Under the pieces are notes generated by a model that was not told where the DNA came from, ran no database searches, and was given only the letters and a program-made list of their open reading frames with translations. The position numbers and the translations under genes were made by a program. A stretch of DNA of 64,000 nucleotides, taken from Costus lasius (taxonomy: Eukaryota; Streptophyta; Magnoliopsida; Zingiberales; Costaceae). Below are positions 34,463-44,488 of this stretch, piece after piece. The stretch's first letter is position 1, and every line of letters begins with the position of its first letter. The stretch is taken from contig CM050448.1 in the NCBI GenBank assembly GCA_027563935.2, positions 63,663,843 to 63,727,842 on the forward strand. Reading direction: 5' to 3'.

Positions 34463-36715
34463 CTATCTTCGCGGTTCCCGTGATATCTGAGCCTCAGATT
34501 GTTCAATAACCTGATCTACCGGCTCAGTCTCATCCAACTGTGCTTGAATACTTTGTCCTTCTTCTGGATTCTCATCCAGCTTTATTTCTCTCCCACTAGC
34601 CTCTTGCAGAAGAAACTCCTTCTCAAGAAATATGGCCGTCCGAGCAACAAATACCTTGTTCTCTTTGGGATCGAAGAAATAATAACCCTTAGTTTCCTTA
34701 GGGTAACCGACAAAGATACATTTGTCAGATCTGCTCTCTAGTTTCCCAGAGGCGAGCTTTTTGACATAAGCCTCGCAGCCCCAGATCCTGATAAAAGTCA
34801 AGCTCGGCTGTTTCCCATACCATAACTCATATGGAGTTTTTGAAACTGCCTTGGATGGCACTCGGTTTAGTACCTTTGCAGCTGTCTCCAGTGCAAATCC
34901 CCAAAAGGAATATGGAAGAGTAGCCTGACTCATCATAGAACGAACCATACCAAGTAACGTTCTATTTCTCCTCTCGGACACACCATTCCATTGCGGTGTT
35001 CCTGGCGGAGTGAGTTGTGAGATAATCCCACACTCCTTCAGATAGTCAGTAAACGCATGACTCAAGTATTCTCCACCTCGATCAGAACGAAGTGCCTTGA
35101 TATTTCGGCCAAGCTGATTCTGTACTTCATTCTTGAACTCTTTGAACTTGTCAAAAGATTCACTTTTATGTCTCATCAAATAGACATACCCATACCTACT
35201 GAAATCATCAGTAAAGGTAATGAAGTACTGATAGCCACCTCTGGCATGTTTACTAAATGGCCCACACACATCACTGTGTATAAGGTCAAGTAAACCTGAA
35301 GCCCTTTGACCTTTGTTAGGAAAAGGTGACTTCGTCATTTTACCCATTAAACAAGCTTTGCATGTATCAATCTCCTCATAGGAGAATGATCCCAGCAGTC
35401 CATGATCATGCAACCGCTTAATGCGTTTCTTGTTAATATGGCCTAAACGACTATGCCATAGCAAGGTGCTGTCATCAGCATATTTGGCTTTCTTAATATC
35501 AATATTTTGTATAGAACATTCCATGTCCAACATGAATAACCCATTGTTAATTGAACCAGTTGCATAAACAATATTATCAACAGATAAAACACACTTTGAA
35601 ATATTGCATTCAAAGGAAAATCCCTTCCTGACAAGAGCAGGAATGGAGATAATATTTTTAGTAATGCTGGGAACAAAGTAACAACTGTTTAGTTCTAATA
35701 CAAGTCCAGATGGCAAAGAGATGAAATAGTCTCCTACAGTAACAGCAGCAACCCGTGCCCCGTTTCCAACGCGTAGGTCCACCTCATGCTGTCCCACCTG
35801 TCTTCTTCTCTTGAGTTCCTGTACATTTGAACAAATGTGAACTCCACATGCAGTGTCCAACACCCATGAAATAGAAGAAGATGAAACCATGACTTCCGTC
35901 ACGTATATACCTGAGCCAGAAGCGATGCTTCCCTTCTTGTCTCCTTGGAGCGCTTTACAGTCCTTTTTCCAGTGACCTAGCTGGCCACAGTGGAAACATC
36001 TGTATTCCTTTGACCGCTTAACTTTTTGCTTTAGAGCCTTGCTGTAACTCTTGACAGGGGCCTTGCCCTTCTTCCCCTTCTTCTTGTTCCTAGAAGGAAC
36101 CATTAAGACAGAGGTCGAAGGCTTTCCCTTCAGAGTCTCCTCAGTAGTCAAGAGCATATTCAGCAGCTCTGCTGGAGTACAATCGATTTTGTTCATATTA
36201 AAGTTAATAATGAACGCATCGAAAGAGGGCGGGAGAGACTGCAGAATAATGTCTACAGCATGCTCCTGGTTGATGGTATGCCCCAGTTTCTCTAGAGCCT
36301 CCTTGTGCCCAATCATCTTGAGCACGTGAGCTCCTACTGGGCTCCCTTCAGCCAGTTTGCTCTGAAAGAACAGCTTTGTCAGATTATAGCGTTCTGTCCT
36401 CGCCTGTGCAGCATACAGCATCTTGAGGTTTGCTATCATGTCTATTGCAGACATATCCTCATGCTGACGCTGCAGCGGTGGCGTCATAGACGCTAGCATC
36501 AGGCAAGCGACATCAATGCTATCATTGACGTGCTTTTCATAAGCTTCCCGAACCGCCCTTGCGGCGTTCGGAGCGGGCTGAGGCGGTATCGCCGTCTCGA
36601 GGACATACAGTTTCCTCTCTGCCTTAAGAACAATCTTAAGGTGTCCGAACCAGTCTGAGAAGTTCGGCCCAGCAAACTTCTCTCTTTCCAGTAGGGATCG
36701 CACATTGAAGCTCAT
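34463..36715 (-). CDS. Copia gag-protease-integrase part of element D polyprotein
   Basis: 750 residues from ATG at 36715 in the ACACCATGAGC context. Gag is followed by a CCHC knuckle (CFHCGQLGHWKKDC), protease with LDTACGVHIC, the HHCC finger (WHSRLGHIN, CKACLMGKM), and the integrase core (HSDVCGPF, LRSDRGGEY, GVSERRN). It keeps the 14-residue segment (SGLVLELNSCYFVP) that B lacks. It ends at a TAG (34463-34465) where B has TCG, a single C-to-A change on the coding strand. With that one exception D is the best preserved copy in the window. Confidence 0.9.
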   Translation of the reverse strand: MSFNVRSLLEREKFAGPNFSDWFGHLKIVLKAERKLYVLETAIPPQPAPNAARAVREAYEKHVNDSIDVACLMLASMTPPLQRQHEDMSAIDMIANLKMLYAAQARTERYNLTKLFFQSKLAEGSPVGAHVLKMIGHKEALEKLGHTINQEHAVDIILQSLPPSFDAFIINFNMNKIDCTPAELLNMLLTTEETLKGKPSTSVLMVPSRNKKKGKKGKAPVKSYSKALKQKVKRSKEYRCFHCGQLGHWKKDCKALQGDKKGSIASGSGIYVTEVMVSSSSISWVLDTACGVHICSNVQELKRRRQVGQHEVDLRVGNGARVAAVTVGDYFISLPSGLVLELNSCYFVPSITKNIISIPALVRKGFSFECNISKCVLSVDNIVYATGSINNGLFMLDMECSIQNIDIKKAKYADDSTLLWHSRLGHINKKRIKRLHDHGLLGSFSYEEIDTCKACLMGKMTKSPFPNKGQRASGLLDLIHSDVCGPFSKHARGGYQYFITFTDDFSRYGYVYLMRHKSESFDKFKEFKNEVQNQLGRNIKALRSDRGGEYLSHAFTDYLKECGIISQLTPPGTPQWNGVSERRNRTLLGMVRSMMSQATLPYSFWGFALETAAKVLNRVPSKAVSKTPYELWYGKQPSLTFIRIWGCEAYVKKLASGKLESRSDKCIFVGYPKETKGYYFFDPKENKVFVARTAIFLEKEFLLQEASGREIKLDENPEEGQSIQAQLDETEPVDQVIEQSEAQISREPRR

Positions 36716-38538
36716 GGTGTTCGTTGCTGCAGGAATCTACAACAATGCAAGAACAGCAAGGTCAGTATCAATGTAAAGAATCAATTCAGGACTTAAGAAT
36801 GATTCTTTTTTTCACTATTTTATCTGGCTGAAAAATCCAGCAAAACAGCCCGAAAGAGTAGAACTCTTTTAGTGAGATGGGATCCAGATTTCATACTTGG
36901 TCTCCGCGTCCCGCTCAGGCGAGATAAGATGCACAGAGATTACAAGCACTAATTTCTGGTAGGCAGTCCCTGCCAATCGCCAACCCGTGCGATTCCCCTT
37001 CATCTGGGCAATCCAGCAGACTGTGCCAACTGAGTTGGTACAACACAATCTCTGACCCCACAGATGGCTGCCCCCATGTGCTACCATATGCGCCATATAT
37101 GTAGCCTACATGGTCAAGCTGACCCAACCTACTCCCTGGACCACCACGTGTTATGCTGAGCAACGAGAAGCGATAAATCCCTTCTCTGTAACACGCAGGT
37201 GTAATCCCGCACCGTCTGAAGATAGATGGACGTGCCCACTGAGTGGGTACAACACGGCTCCAACGATAGTAAGAACAGTGAGGTTTCGCGTCAGAAGGCT
37301 TACGAGCTTGATATTTTAGTGTTGAATTTTAACGGTCTTTTATCTTCTTAACTATCATGCAATTCCTATGGTGATAGCAGAAGATAAATAAATCATGCTG
37401 TTCTACTTATTTAAACAATAAAAGAAAGCATGGATCTTATGTGGTAAAAGCCCATAGCCTAAGTAAGATCTTAATTAACTTAAGTCTTCACTTCCTTTTC
37501 TTCATGGGGCTTTTGCTGCTCATCTGGCCCAGACTAGGGCCCAAGAGCCATTTGTAGCTGAGGTGCGCCCACCAGGGAAAATGCGCCTGTCCCAGAGTCG
37601 AACCCTGGACCTCCCACCTGGTCAAGCCTCTGCTGCAAGCGCCTCTGCCAAGTGTGCTCTGTGCTCTTGTCTGATTAACTTACAAATTAATCTATCTAGA
37701 CAAGATTGACTCGCAGGTCAATTACATTTTATAAATTAAATAAATGTGATACGCAGATCACAATAAATTAATTTACATTTAATTTCCAGGCACGCAGGCC
37801 CCAGCACAGCACACATTAAACGGGCAGCCCACATAAGAATAAATAAACAAGCATAGGCCTCATCCAAACAACATGTGATCCAGCAATAAGAAAATAAAAT
37901 TTTGAAAACGCATAGTTATCAATTTTACTTTTCTTATATGCCCTACAACCTTACAACGGTCCATTGATGGGGATCCACTCATGATATCTAGTCAGATCCA
38001 CTGCCCTTGCATGCACCAAGTCCTAACTGACTTGAGTCGACCTAGTGGTCAACTATGCATGCGCCAAGGGCTGAACAACCATCATGAGTTCTGGCAAGCG
38101 GGTGTGAACCCGGGCCTAACTCATGTGCGTTCACCAGGTGTCTCAACCAGACCTCGCTACACGCCTTTGATGCAGTCGACCTATAGCCACCTCATGCTTG
38201 CGCATGGGTGCCATCTGGTCGACCCATCTAGGCTGTCAGATGGTCTGATCAGACTATTGGATCTAACCTAGAGGATGACTTCAACCCCATCAACCCGTCT
38301 AAGGGTTTATAGCAGGGGCGACTTAGATCTAATAAGGAAGCGCGCAAGATAACGTTTTAGAAAACATGTAACAAGCGCCAATCCTAATCATGCATTAAAA
38401 TAAAACATGAATACACACATGCGCTAACATCTAATACCTAGCATGTAGATTCGCATGTGATGATAATTAGATCTACAACCGAAAACAAGGATCACACATA
38501 ATCATGAAACAATCATATGATCATACGATAACAACCAG
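36716..38538 (-). other. 5' leader of element D, no gene
   Basis: Untranslated leader with hairpins TCCCGC-TCAG-GCGAGA (36909-36924), CCAAC-TGA-GTTGG (near 37026-37038), CCCAC-TGA-GTGGG (near 37235-37247) and a TTCGA-loop hairpin (near 37588-37612). This is the reference for how much leader element B has lost. No convincing ORF. Confidence 0.75.
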
Positions 38539-38550
38539 GCTCTGATACCA
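38539..38550 (-). promoter_or_regulatory. tRNA-iMet primer binding site, element D
   Basis: The minus strand reads TGGTATCAGAGC, two bases from the 5' LTR at 38553. Confidence 0.95.
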
Positions 38551-38552
38551 AT

Positions 38553-40218
38553 TGAAAGTCCCCTATAGCTAAGGGGGCGAAACCCTGACAGGTGGCGCAA
38601 ATAATTTTGCAAGTGGAAACTAGGGTTTCAAGAGACCTTACGTAATGACATATGATTAACTTCATAAGGTTTAGATTCATACCATAGCCATTTCGTTTGG
38701 ATGGCGTCTAGGAAGCAGAGATCGACAGGGGTCTCCTCCAGAGAATGCGCACACAAGATGAGAGTGTGCCTACTTTCTTGGTGCTCCTTGTGCTAGCAAG
38801 GTTCCAAGAAGTCTTGAACGTATGGAAGGGATGGAGACGATTTTCCTTTCTTGGCCGAATCCTCCTCAAAGCTCCAAGCGTCGCCACACACGAAAGTGTC
38901 GAGAGGAATAATGGGTAGAGAGGCGAGAATAGAATTAATTCTCTTCGAACGTGAGAGATCTCCAAGTGGAGATCATGGTTTCTAAAAATAGAAACCACCA
39001 CTCGCTCAAACGTTCACGCCAAGTGAACAAGTCGCCACCTCTTCTCCCTTTGAACCATGCGCTCATATATGAGCCGGTTCAATTTGGTTCGGCTCAAGAA
39101 ACCAATCAAGCCAAGTCTTTAGTCCAGATCATATTAAACCTAAAGGTTCAAGATCTGACCGTTCATCTCTTAATGCTCCTGATCTCACCGATCTAGCATC
39201 TATTCTCTCAATCGAAGCTTACCGATCTTAAGCCCTAATCAATCAAACATGATTAGACCAGATCTCACTTACAATCAGAGATTAAATCCCTTTAAACTGA
39301 ACCAAAACAATTCAGTCCACACGATCTGACTTAAGTAAGCCATATCATCAAATTGTGCGACCCTAAGGGTTTCCTTTAAATGTCGGTAACGATAACTCAC
39401 GTTATCACGATCAGTGAGGGGTATCTAGCAACACATCACTGTCTCCTGATATAAAGAAAAGAGTCTTCCAAGACTACACCCAAACCATAGCACAAGTGTG
39501 AATCAACTCACAAGGCATGCATATTTCCTTTGCCACTGGATGTTCTTATTGGACAAGCGTGTCAAGCTTGTAACTCCAATATGATGAGCATGATTAGATC
39601 AGATGAACATAGTCACCTGGGTATGGCCATACTCTTTTCTCAATCATCTCATCCAGGGGGCCCCTTTAGAACATCACACTCCTTAAACAAGGAGACGGCA
39701 ATCCTTTGTCTATCACTAGTGCCCTAACCTGACTCAAGCTCACCATCCAAGATAGTCTATAATCATTATGTTTCAAATGATATTGAACTACCTCAAAACA
39801 ATGACAATCATCATTTAGAAAACACAAGTGATCACAAGTCAGAGGAAATGTGCCACTTGTCGCATTCAAGGATTATTCACATTGTGACAAGCAACTGAAT
39901 ATCCTAGTAGGGTCTGTCCAGTACATCCAATGTACCCATGAGTCTACATCTTATTCCATGCTCGAAGCATCCTATAAAATTAGAACACATATTAGTCTTA
40001 ACCATATCAAGGCTGTCTCATGTATATCTCGACTAAGGACTTTATAGCATGTCAGCCCAGCTGAACAGCTTTGAGACATTATTCAGAAGTACACTTATTG
40101 CAGCAGATAACGTAACAAACTGAATAACAACCATGCCTTTATAAACATAAGAGTTTATTACATGATACTGATACATTCCCAAGGCCTCAAACATTAGCCT
40201 TAAGGGCATACCCCAACA
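38553..40218 (-). repeat. 5' LTR of element D
   Basis: 1666 bp, TGAAAGTC to CCCCAACA, followed by the target duplication GCTGA. Contains the conserved copia promoter block on the minus strand around 39370-39440. Confidence 0.95.
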
Positions 40219-40779
40219 GCTGATTCATCAGTAAAGTATCCTGTAGGTATTTTAGAGAATGTTCCTGTCAAGGTAGGAGAATTTTTTATTCCTGCAGATT
40301 TTGTAGTTTTAGACATGGAGGAAAACCATAAAAATCCCATAATTCTTGGTAGACCACTGTTAGCCACTGCTAGAGCACATATAGATGTAAAAAAGGGGAA
40401 AATTACTTTTGATATTTGTGGGAACACTATTGAGTTTGATCTTACCGATTCCTTGAATAAACTGTCATACTCTAGATCATGTTGTAGTGTTGACATAGTT
40501 AATGATAAAACTTATAATATTCATAGTTTATTTGATGAAATCTCAAATTTTGAAACTAATAATTTTTCTAAGGATGTTGACAAAGGATTACAGGAAAGGA
40601 GAGATAAAATTTTTGAGAAGAAGAAGAAGAGAAGGAGAAGAAGAAGAAGATCTAAGTTGATTGATAAAGGAAAGAGGATATTGAAAAAATTTGGACACTG
40701 CTTCAAGATTGAGCCTTATGTGATTCAAAGTGATGCCCAACCTAAAGAAAGATCAAAGAGGCAATTGGGGAATTCATGA
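40219..40779 (+). pseudogene. Athila-like protease, second part, element G
   Basis: Resumes the reading frame cut at 31144: VGILENVPV, FFIPADFVVLDMEE, NPIILGRPLLATARAHIDV, FDICGNTIEFDL. A lysine/arginine-rich stretch (KKKKRRRRRRRSK) follows, then a tail FGHCFKIEPYV and a stop at 40777-40779. Element I has a collinear protein with the same tail (FGYCFKFEPYV), so this C-terminus is a family feature and not a local accident. RT would normally follow a protease in gypsy elements, but none does here. The basic stretch could bind nucleic acid; this is inference. Confidence 0.85.
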
Positions 40780-40830
40780 TCAAATCTGAGTGCAAAAGGG
40801 TCAAGCTGATGACCTTTAAATTAGCGCTTC

Positions 40831-40846
40831 TTGGGAGGCAACCCAA
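40831..40846 (+). other. Conserved hairpin after the protease frame, element G
   Basis: TTGGGAGGCAACCCAA forms a 5-bp stem with the loop AGGCAA and lies in a longer block also found at 62401-62431 in element I. Function unknown; similar blocks are known after pol in Athila-type elements. Confidence 0.7.
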
Positions 40847-40893
40847 GCTTTCTAACCTTTATTTATTTTATTTTCTTTTAGTTTTTACTTAGA

Positions 40894-40918
40894 ACTAATT
40901 TTTCTTTTATTTTTGTAG
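40894..40918 (+). promoter_or_regulatory. Putative 3' splice site upstream of ORF-1, element G
   Basis: A branch-point-like ACTAAT (40894-40899) is followed by a U-rich tract and TTTTTGTAG ending at 40918. The same arrangement occurs in element I at 62488-62512. Env-like or ORF-1 proteins of Athila-type elements are thought to be expressed from spliced RNA. No donor site was assigned. Confidence 0.5.
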
Positions 40919-40935
40919 ATAAAACAAGATTTGGT

Positions 40936-41360
40936 GCAAATTACGGCACCACCGTAATGTATATTACGGTACCGTAATTTTCGTCCATTTTCGACCAGAG
41001 AATTGTGACAAAATTACGGTACTGCCGTAAGTTTTAACATGGTACCGTATTTTGTGACCAAAATCTTCCTAAAAGCATTACTGAATTTACGACATTACCG
41101 TAAGGTTTTACAAGGGCCGTATTTTTGTAAGAATTTTTGACGAGAAATTCTGAAATTTACCCCGAAATTATGGTAGTACCATAAGATATATTACGAGGCT
41201 AAATTTTTTTGATTTTTGAAAAAAAAAATCGCTGATTGAATTTTACGGCGGTACCGTAATCTGTTTTATGGTACCGTATTTTTGAGCAACTTTTCACCCG
41301 AGCGATCCCTGATTTTTATGGCACTGCCATAAGATATTACACGGCCATAATTATAATTTT
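40936..41360 (+). repeat. Internal palindromic array, element G
   Basis: About six degenerate units of roughly 70 bp. A unit contains a TTACGGYACTGCCGTAA-type palindrome and an ACGGTACCGTA-type palindrome, then a spacer often holding GACCAGAG or GACGAGA. The array ends near ACGCGATTCC, as does the array in G's own LTR (44740-45107). It lies between the acceptor-like site and ORF-1. Confidence 0.85.
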
Positions 41361-41890
41361 GGCACGCGATTCCTGTGCCATTTTTAGGGTTTTCTAGGCA
41401 GTATTTCAGGTTTTCACGCTCGTCCTCACTCGTTTTTGCGCCGACTTCACATCTCCGACCTTCTCCGACCACCAGAGCACGCCGGTGACTCTTCCAGTGA
41501 AGTTCCGACCATTGATTGGGTACTCTCTTCTCCGATTTTCAGACTTTGGCGAGTTTACATGATTTTCGCCCCTTTCACTCATTCTTCCTCGTTTCTGATT
41601 CGTCTTGAGAGATTTTTGTTTGCATTTCATTCTTAGAGGATAGGCGACCCTTCCTAGTTAAATTGTAGAGTTTTTGGACTAATTTGCGGAGTGTGTTGAG
41701 CGAGATTGTGTTTGAATGATAATTTTCCACCCTGTTTTTCTGCCCAGATTTCTACTGTTCTATTTTTGACGAAAACTTCTCGAGTTTGAGCTATGATTTA
41801 ACTGACGCTATCTGTAAACGTGGCTGAGATTGAATCATTATATTGCTATATGGTGCATTGAACATGTAGTTAGCAGCTTGTTACTTTGAG
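41361..41890 (+). other. Untranslated stretch before ORF-1, element G
   Basis: About 530 bp between the palindromic array and the ORF-1 start. It resembles a leader: pyrimidine-rich segments and no convincing ORF. I found no clear TATA box. Confidence 0.5.
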
Positions 41891-43299
41891 ATGACGCCAA
41901 GAACAAAATCCGTATTTCCAAGAAGGAAAGGGAAGGCCCCAGCTGAATCTTCCCAACCTCAGAATCCACATGGTATTATCTTTAGGAATGAGATGCAAGA
42001 AACAAGGTATAATCAGATTCTAGAAAGGAAGGTTATCAATACAAAATACACTAATAAGAGGACTTTAGAAGCTTTGGGATTGTATGAGGATGTGCTGTGG
42101 ATGTTTGATCGAATCAAGGCCAAGAAATTTTTTTAGATGACTCTGCCCACTTATTTGCCACTAGTCCTGGAGTTTATGAGCAGCTTGATCATAGATTTGA
42201 AGGAGAATTCACATGGCCCTGCAGAAGGAGAGATTACATTCAGACTTCCTAATGAAGAAAGAAAACTCACACTGAAAGAGATCAGGACTATCTTTGATTT
42301 GAGTATAGATGGATACACTCAGATGCCCTTGGGATTCATTGAGGGCATATTTTGGAATCAGATTACTGATGAGAGTCATTTCTATGTTGTTTCTACCAGA
42401 GCTTCAAAGATTATGAATCCATGCATTAAGTATACACATAGAGTGCTTGCACATACTGTGTTTGGGAGAGGCGATAGTGATGGCATGGTCCATCAAGCTG
42501 AGTTATATTTTCTCTAGGGTATGCTGAATGGATTTGCTATTGATGTGGCTTTCTTCATGATGAAACATATGGACAAAGTTGCTAGGGCAAAGAGGGGTGC
42601 AGTAGTGATAGGAGGACTGATTACTCCTATAGCCCAATATTTAGGAGTTGAGCCCTATGGGATAGAACTTGCAAAGGGGAATGCAAGACTTGATCTTGAG
42701 TCTTGCATGGCAATGAAAATGATAATCAGAGAGGGAGATGTCTTTTGTCTGGTCCTTGGACCAAATGTCCCTACTCTACCTTTACCCCACACTGAGAAAA
42801 CCACAGTGAAAGAGAGAGCCAATTGGAAATTATCTCCGAGCACAGCAGAGGCAGCCTTTACACCACCACTTGACACTGTTCCACCACCACCCACATGGGG
42901 TGGAAGAGGTGATCCTTTTGGTATGGAGTCACCCAGCACACTACAGATTCTTCTCACCCTACTGGTGACTCTTCACACAGACCTAGAGGAGGATTTTCTA
43001 GTGCCCACGATCCAGGATTCCAGGCTCTATCTGCACAGATGTAAAATCAGGAGCGCCGCATGGATAGGATGATTGACTCCATAGGGAGGGTGACAGAATC
43101 TCTTGGACACATCCACCAGGATATAGAGAGATTGAGCAATCATATGGAGGACATGGGAAACTTCCTCTATGATCGTTTTGGATATGAAGACCATAGGAAC
43201 TATGGCTATTACGGTGATCAAGGAGAGCAAACACACTACAATCCTATGGATGCATCTGCAAGGGACGCTGAGGCTACACACCCTGATGATGAGGAATAA
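41891..43299 (+). pseudogene. ATHILA ORF-1-like protein, broken, element G
   Basis: About 470 codons beginning MTPRTKSVFPRRKGKAPA. Recognisable features are a TLEALGLYEDVLWMF segment, FRLPNEERKLTLKEIRTIF, RASKIMNPCIKYTHRVLAHT and GAVVIGGLITPIAQYLGV, then a proline-rich part and a C-terminal segment QERRMDRMIDSIGRV ending in DDEE. These resemble the ORF-1 protein found in Athila-type elements between pol and the 3' LTR, whose function is unknown. Two in-frame TAG stops (42134 and 42515), a frameshift near 42925-42960 and a TAA near 43040 break it. No membrane segment or signal peptide is evident. The family assignment is from remembered pattern and needs a profile search. Confidence 0.65.
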
Positions 43300-44488
43300 A
43301 TGCTTTGTGAGTATCATCTTCCCTTACTTATTGCTATTTTATTCTCCCTATCTTATTGATATTGTATGTTTTTGAAGGGAAGGATGATTTCTCCACACTT
43401 GTGTCCGCCAGTGCTATTCTGCTTTACGCACCTATATTCTTATATTTTTGATATGGTTGTATAATGATATTATGCTATTAATGATCTATTTCGATATGGT
43501 TGTACCGCACATGATTGATATTTTGATATTTTGATATAACATGTTGTTATTTGATGATGATGAACATATTTTTGATTAATGAGGTTTATAGCCTCAATCT
43601 ATTTTGGAAATAATGTTGATGATTTGTTTAACTCTTATTGATAATGATGAATGAATCCAAAACTTGTGAATAAGTCTAGACCTATCATGCCGAATTTATT
43701 TCTTCAATGCATATCTATCTTTTGAAATTTAACATTGGTTCATGCAAGAAATTTTGGGTAGACATTATTTGAGGAATAAGATCTAAAGATGAAACTACTC
43801 CTTTAAATAAAATAAGCATATGAGTATGATTACTGAATTGATATCAATTGATTAACCTAGTAGATGTTTAGTCTATTTTGCTATTTGTTGGGAAAGAAGA
43901 ATCCAAGATCCATAAAAATAGTGAGAGACTCCCCTACTTGGCACTATGTAAAATTGATAGTGGTACCTAAGACATGGGTTGAAGTCTATGTCTAAAAGAT
44001 AATGAGAGAGAAAAAGAATAAGACTCCTCTACTTGGCACTATGCAAAATTGATAGTGGTACCGAAGAAAAGAGTTGAAGTCAAAAATAAAAAGGTGTGTA
44101 TCTAAGTGGTACATGCCATCTGTGCAAAAACAACAAAATACATGAAAAAGAAAAAAAAATGAATAAAAAAATATGTGTGGAAAAAGATCTTGGAAACCTA
44201 ATTCCTGTAAACAAAAGTATGATAGATTTGAACTGAAAATTGGGTGAAATCATGAGAATGATAATTCTATTTATTATGCAAGTTGCAAAGTTTTGTTTGA
44301 TTGAGTTGTGGATCTAGAGGATTGAGTTCTAAGAATGATTTGTCTATTTGAAGTTTTGTAAAACAATTGATGAAATTTTTCATTGGTGATTGTATTTTAA
44401 AAAATTATTGAGCATGAGAAAGTTTATCCCTCAATCAGTTTTTGATTTTTGCTTGAGGACAAGCAAAGTTTGGGCCTTATGTGTTTGA
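43300..44488 (+). other. 3' untranslated part of element G with tandem motif and polypurine tract
   Basis: AT-rich and without an ORF. A motif CTACTTGGCACTAT is repeated 95 bp apart (near 43934 and 44029), each copy followed by GTGGTACC and, further on, GTTGAAGTC. Element I has the same pair near 63135 and 63214. The end (GAGGACAAGCAAAGTTTGGG, then CCTTATGTG, 44454-44484) is the likely polypurine tract and recurs at 63757 in I and, in part, at 49619 in K. Confidence 0.7.

Larger units (their letters stand above)
31145..40218 (-). mobile_element. Complete Ty1/copia element D inserted in element G
   Basis: A 9074-bp minus-strand element with LTRs of equal length (1666 bp, 31145-32810 and 38553-40218), a polypurine tract at 32811-32821, a primer site at 38539-38550, and a perfect target duplication GCTGA (31140-31144 and 40219-40223). 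LTR ends are TGAAAGTC and CCCCAACA. By eye the LTRs differ at about eight positions, mostly C/T, so D is recent but older than A. Its polyprotein is complete except for one internal stop. Confidence 0.95.

Noticed and set aside
40936..41360. Regularly spaced palindromes resembling a CRISPR array
   Set aside because: Repeats are degenerate, spacers are similar to each other, they lie in LTRs of plant retrotransposons and no cas genes exist.
41891..43299. ORF-1 of element G as an envelope glycoprotein gene
   Set aside because: No signal peptide, membrane segment or cleavage site seen; the pattern fits ATHILA ORF-1 better than an envelope.
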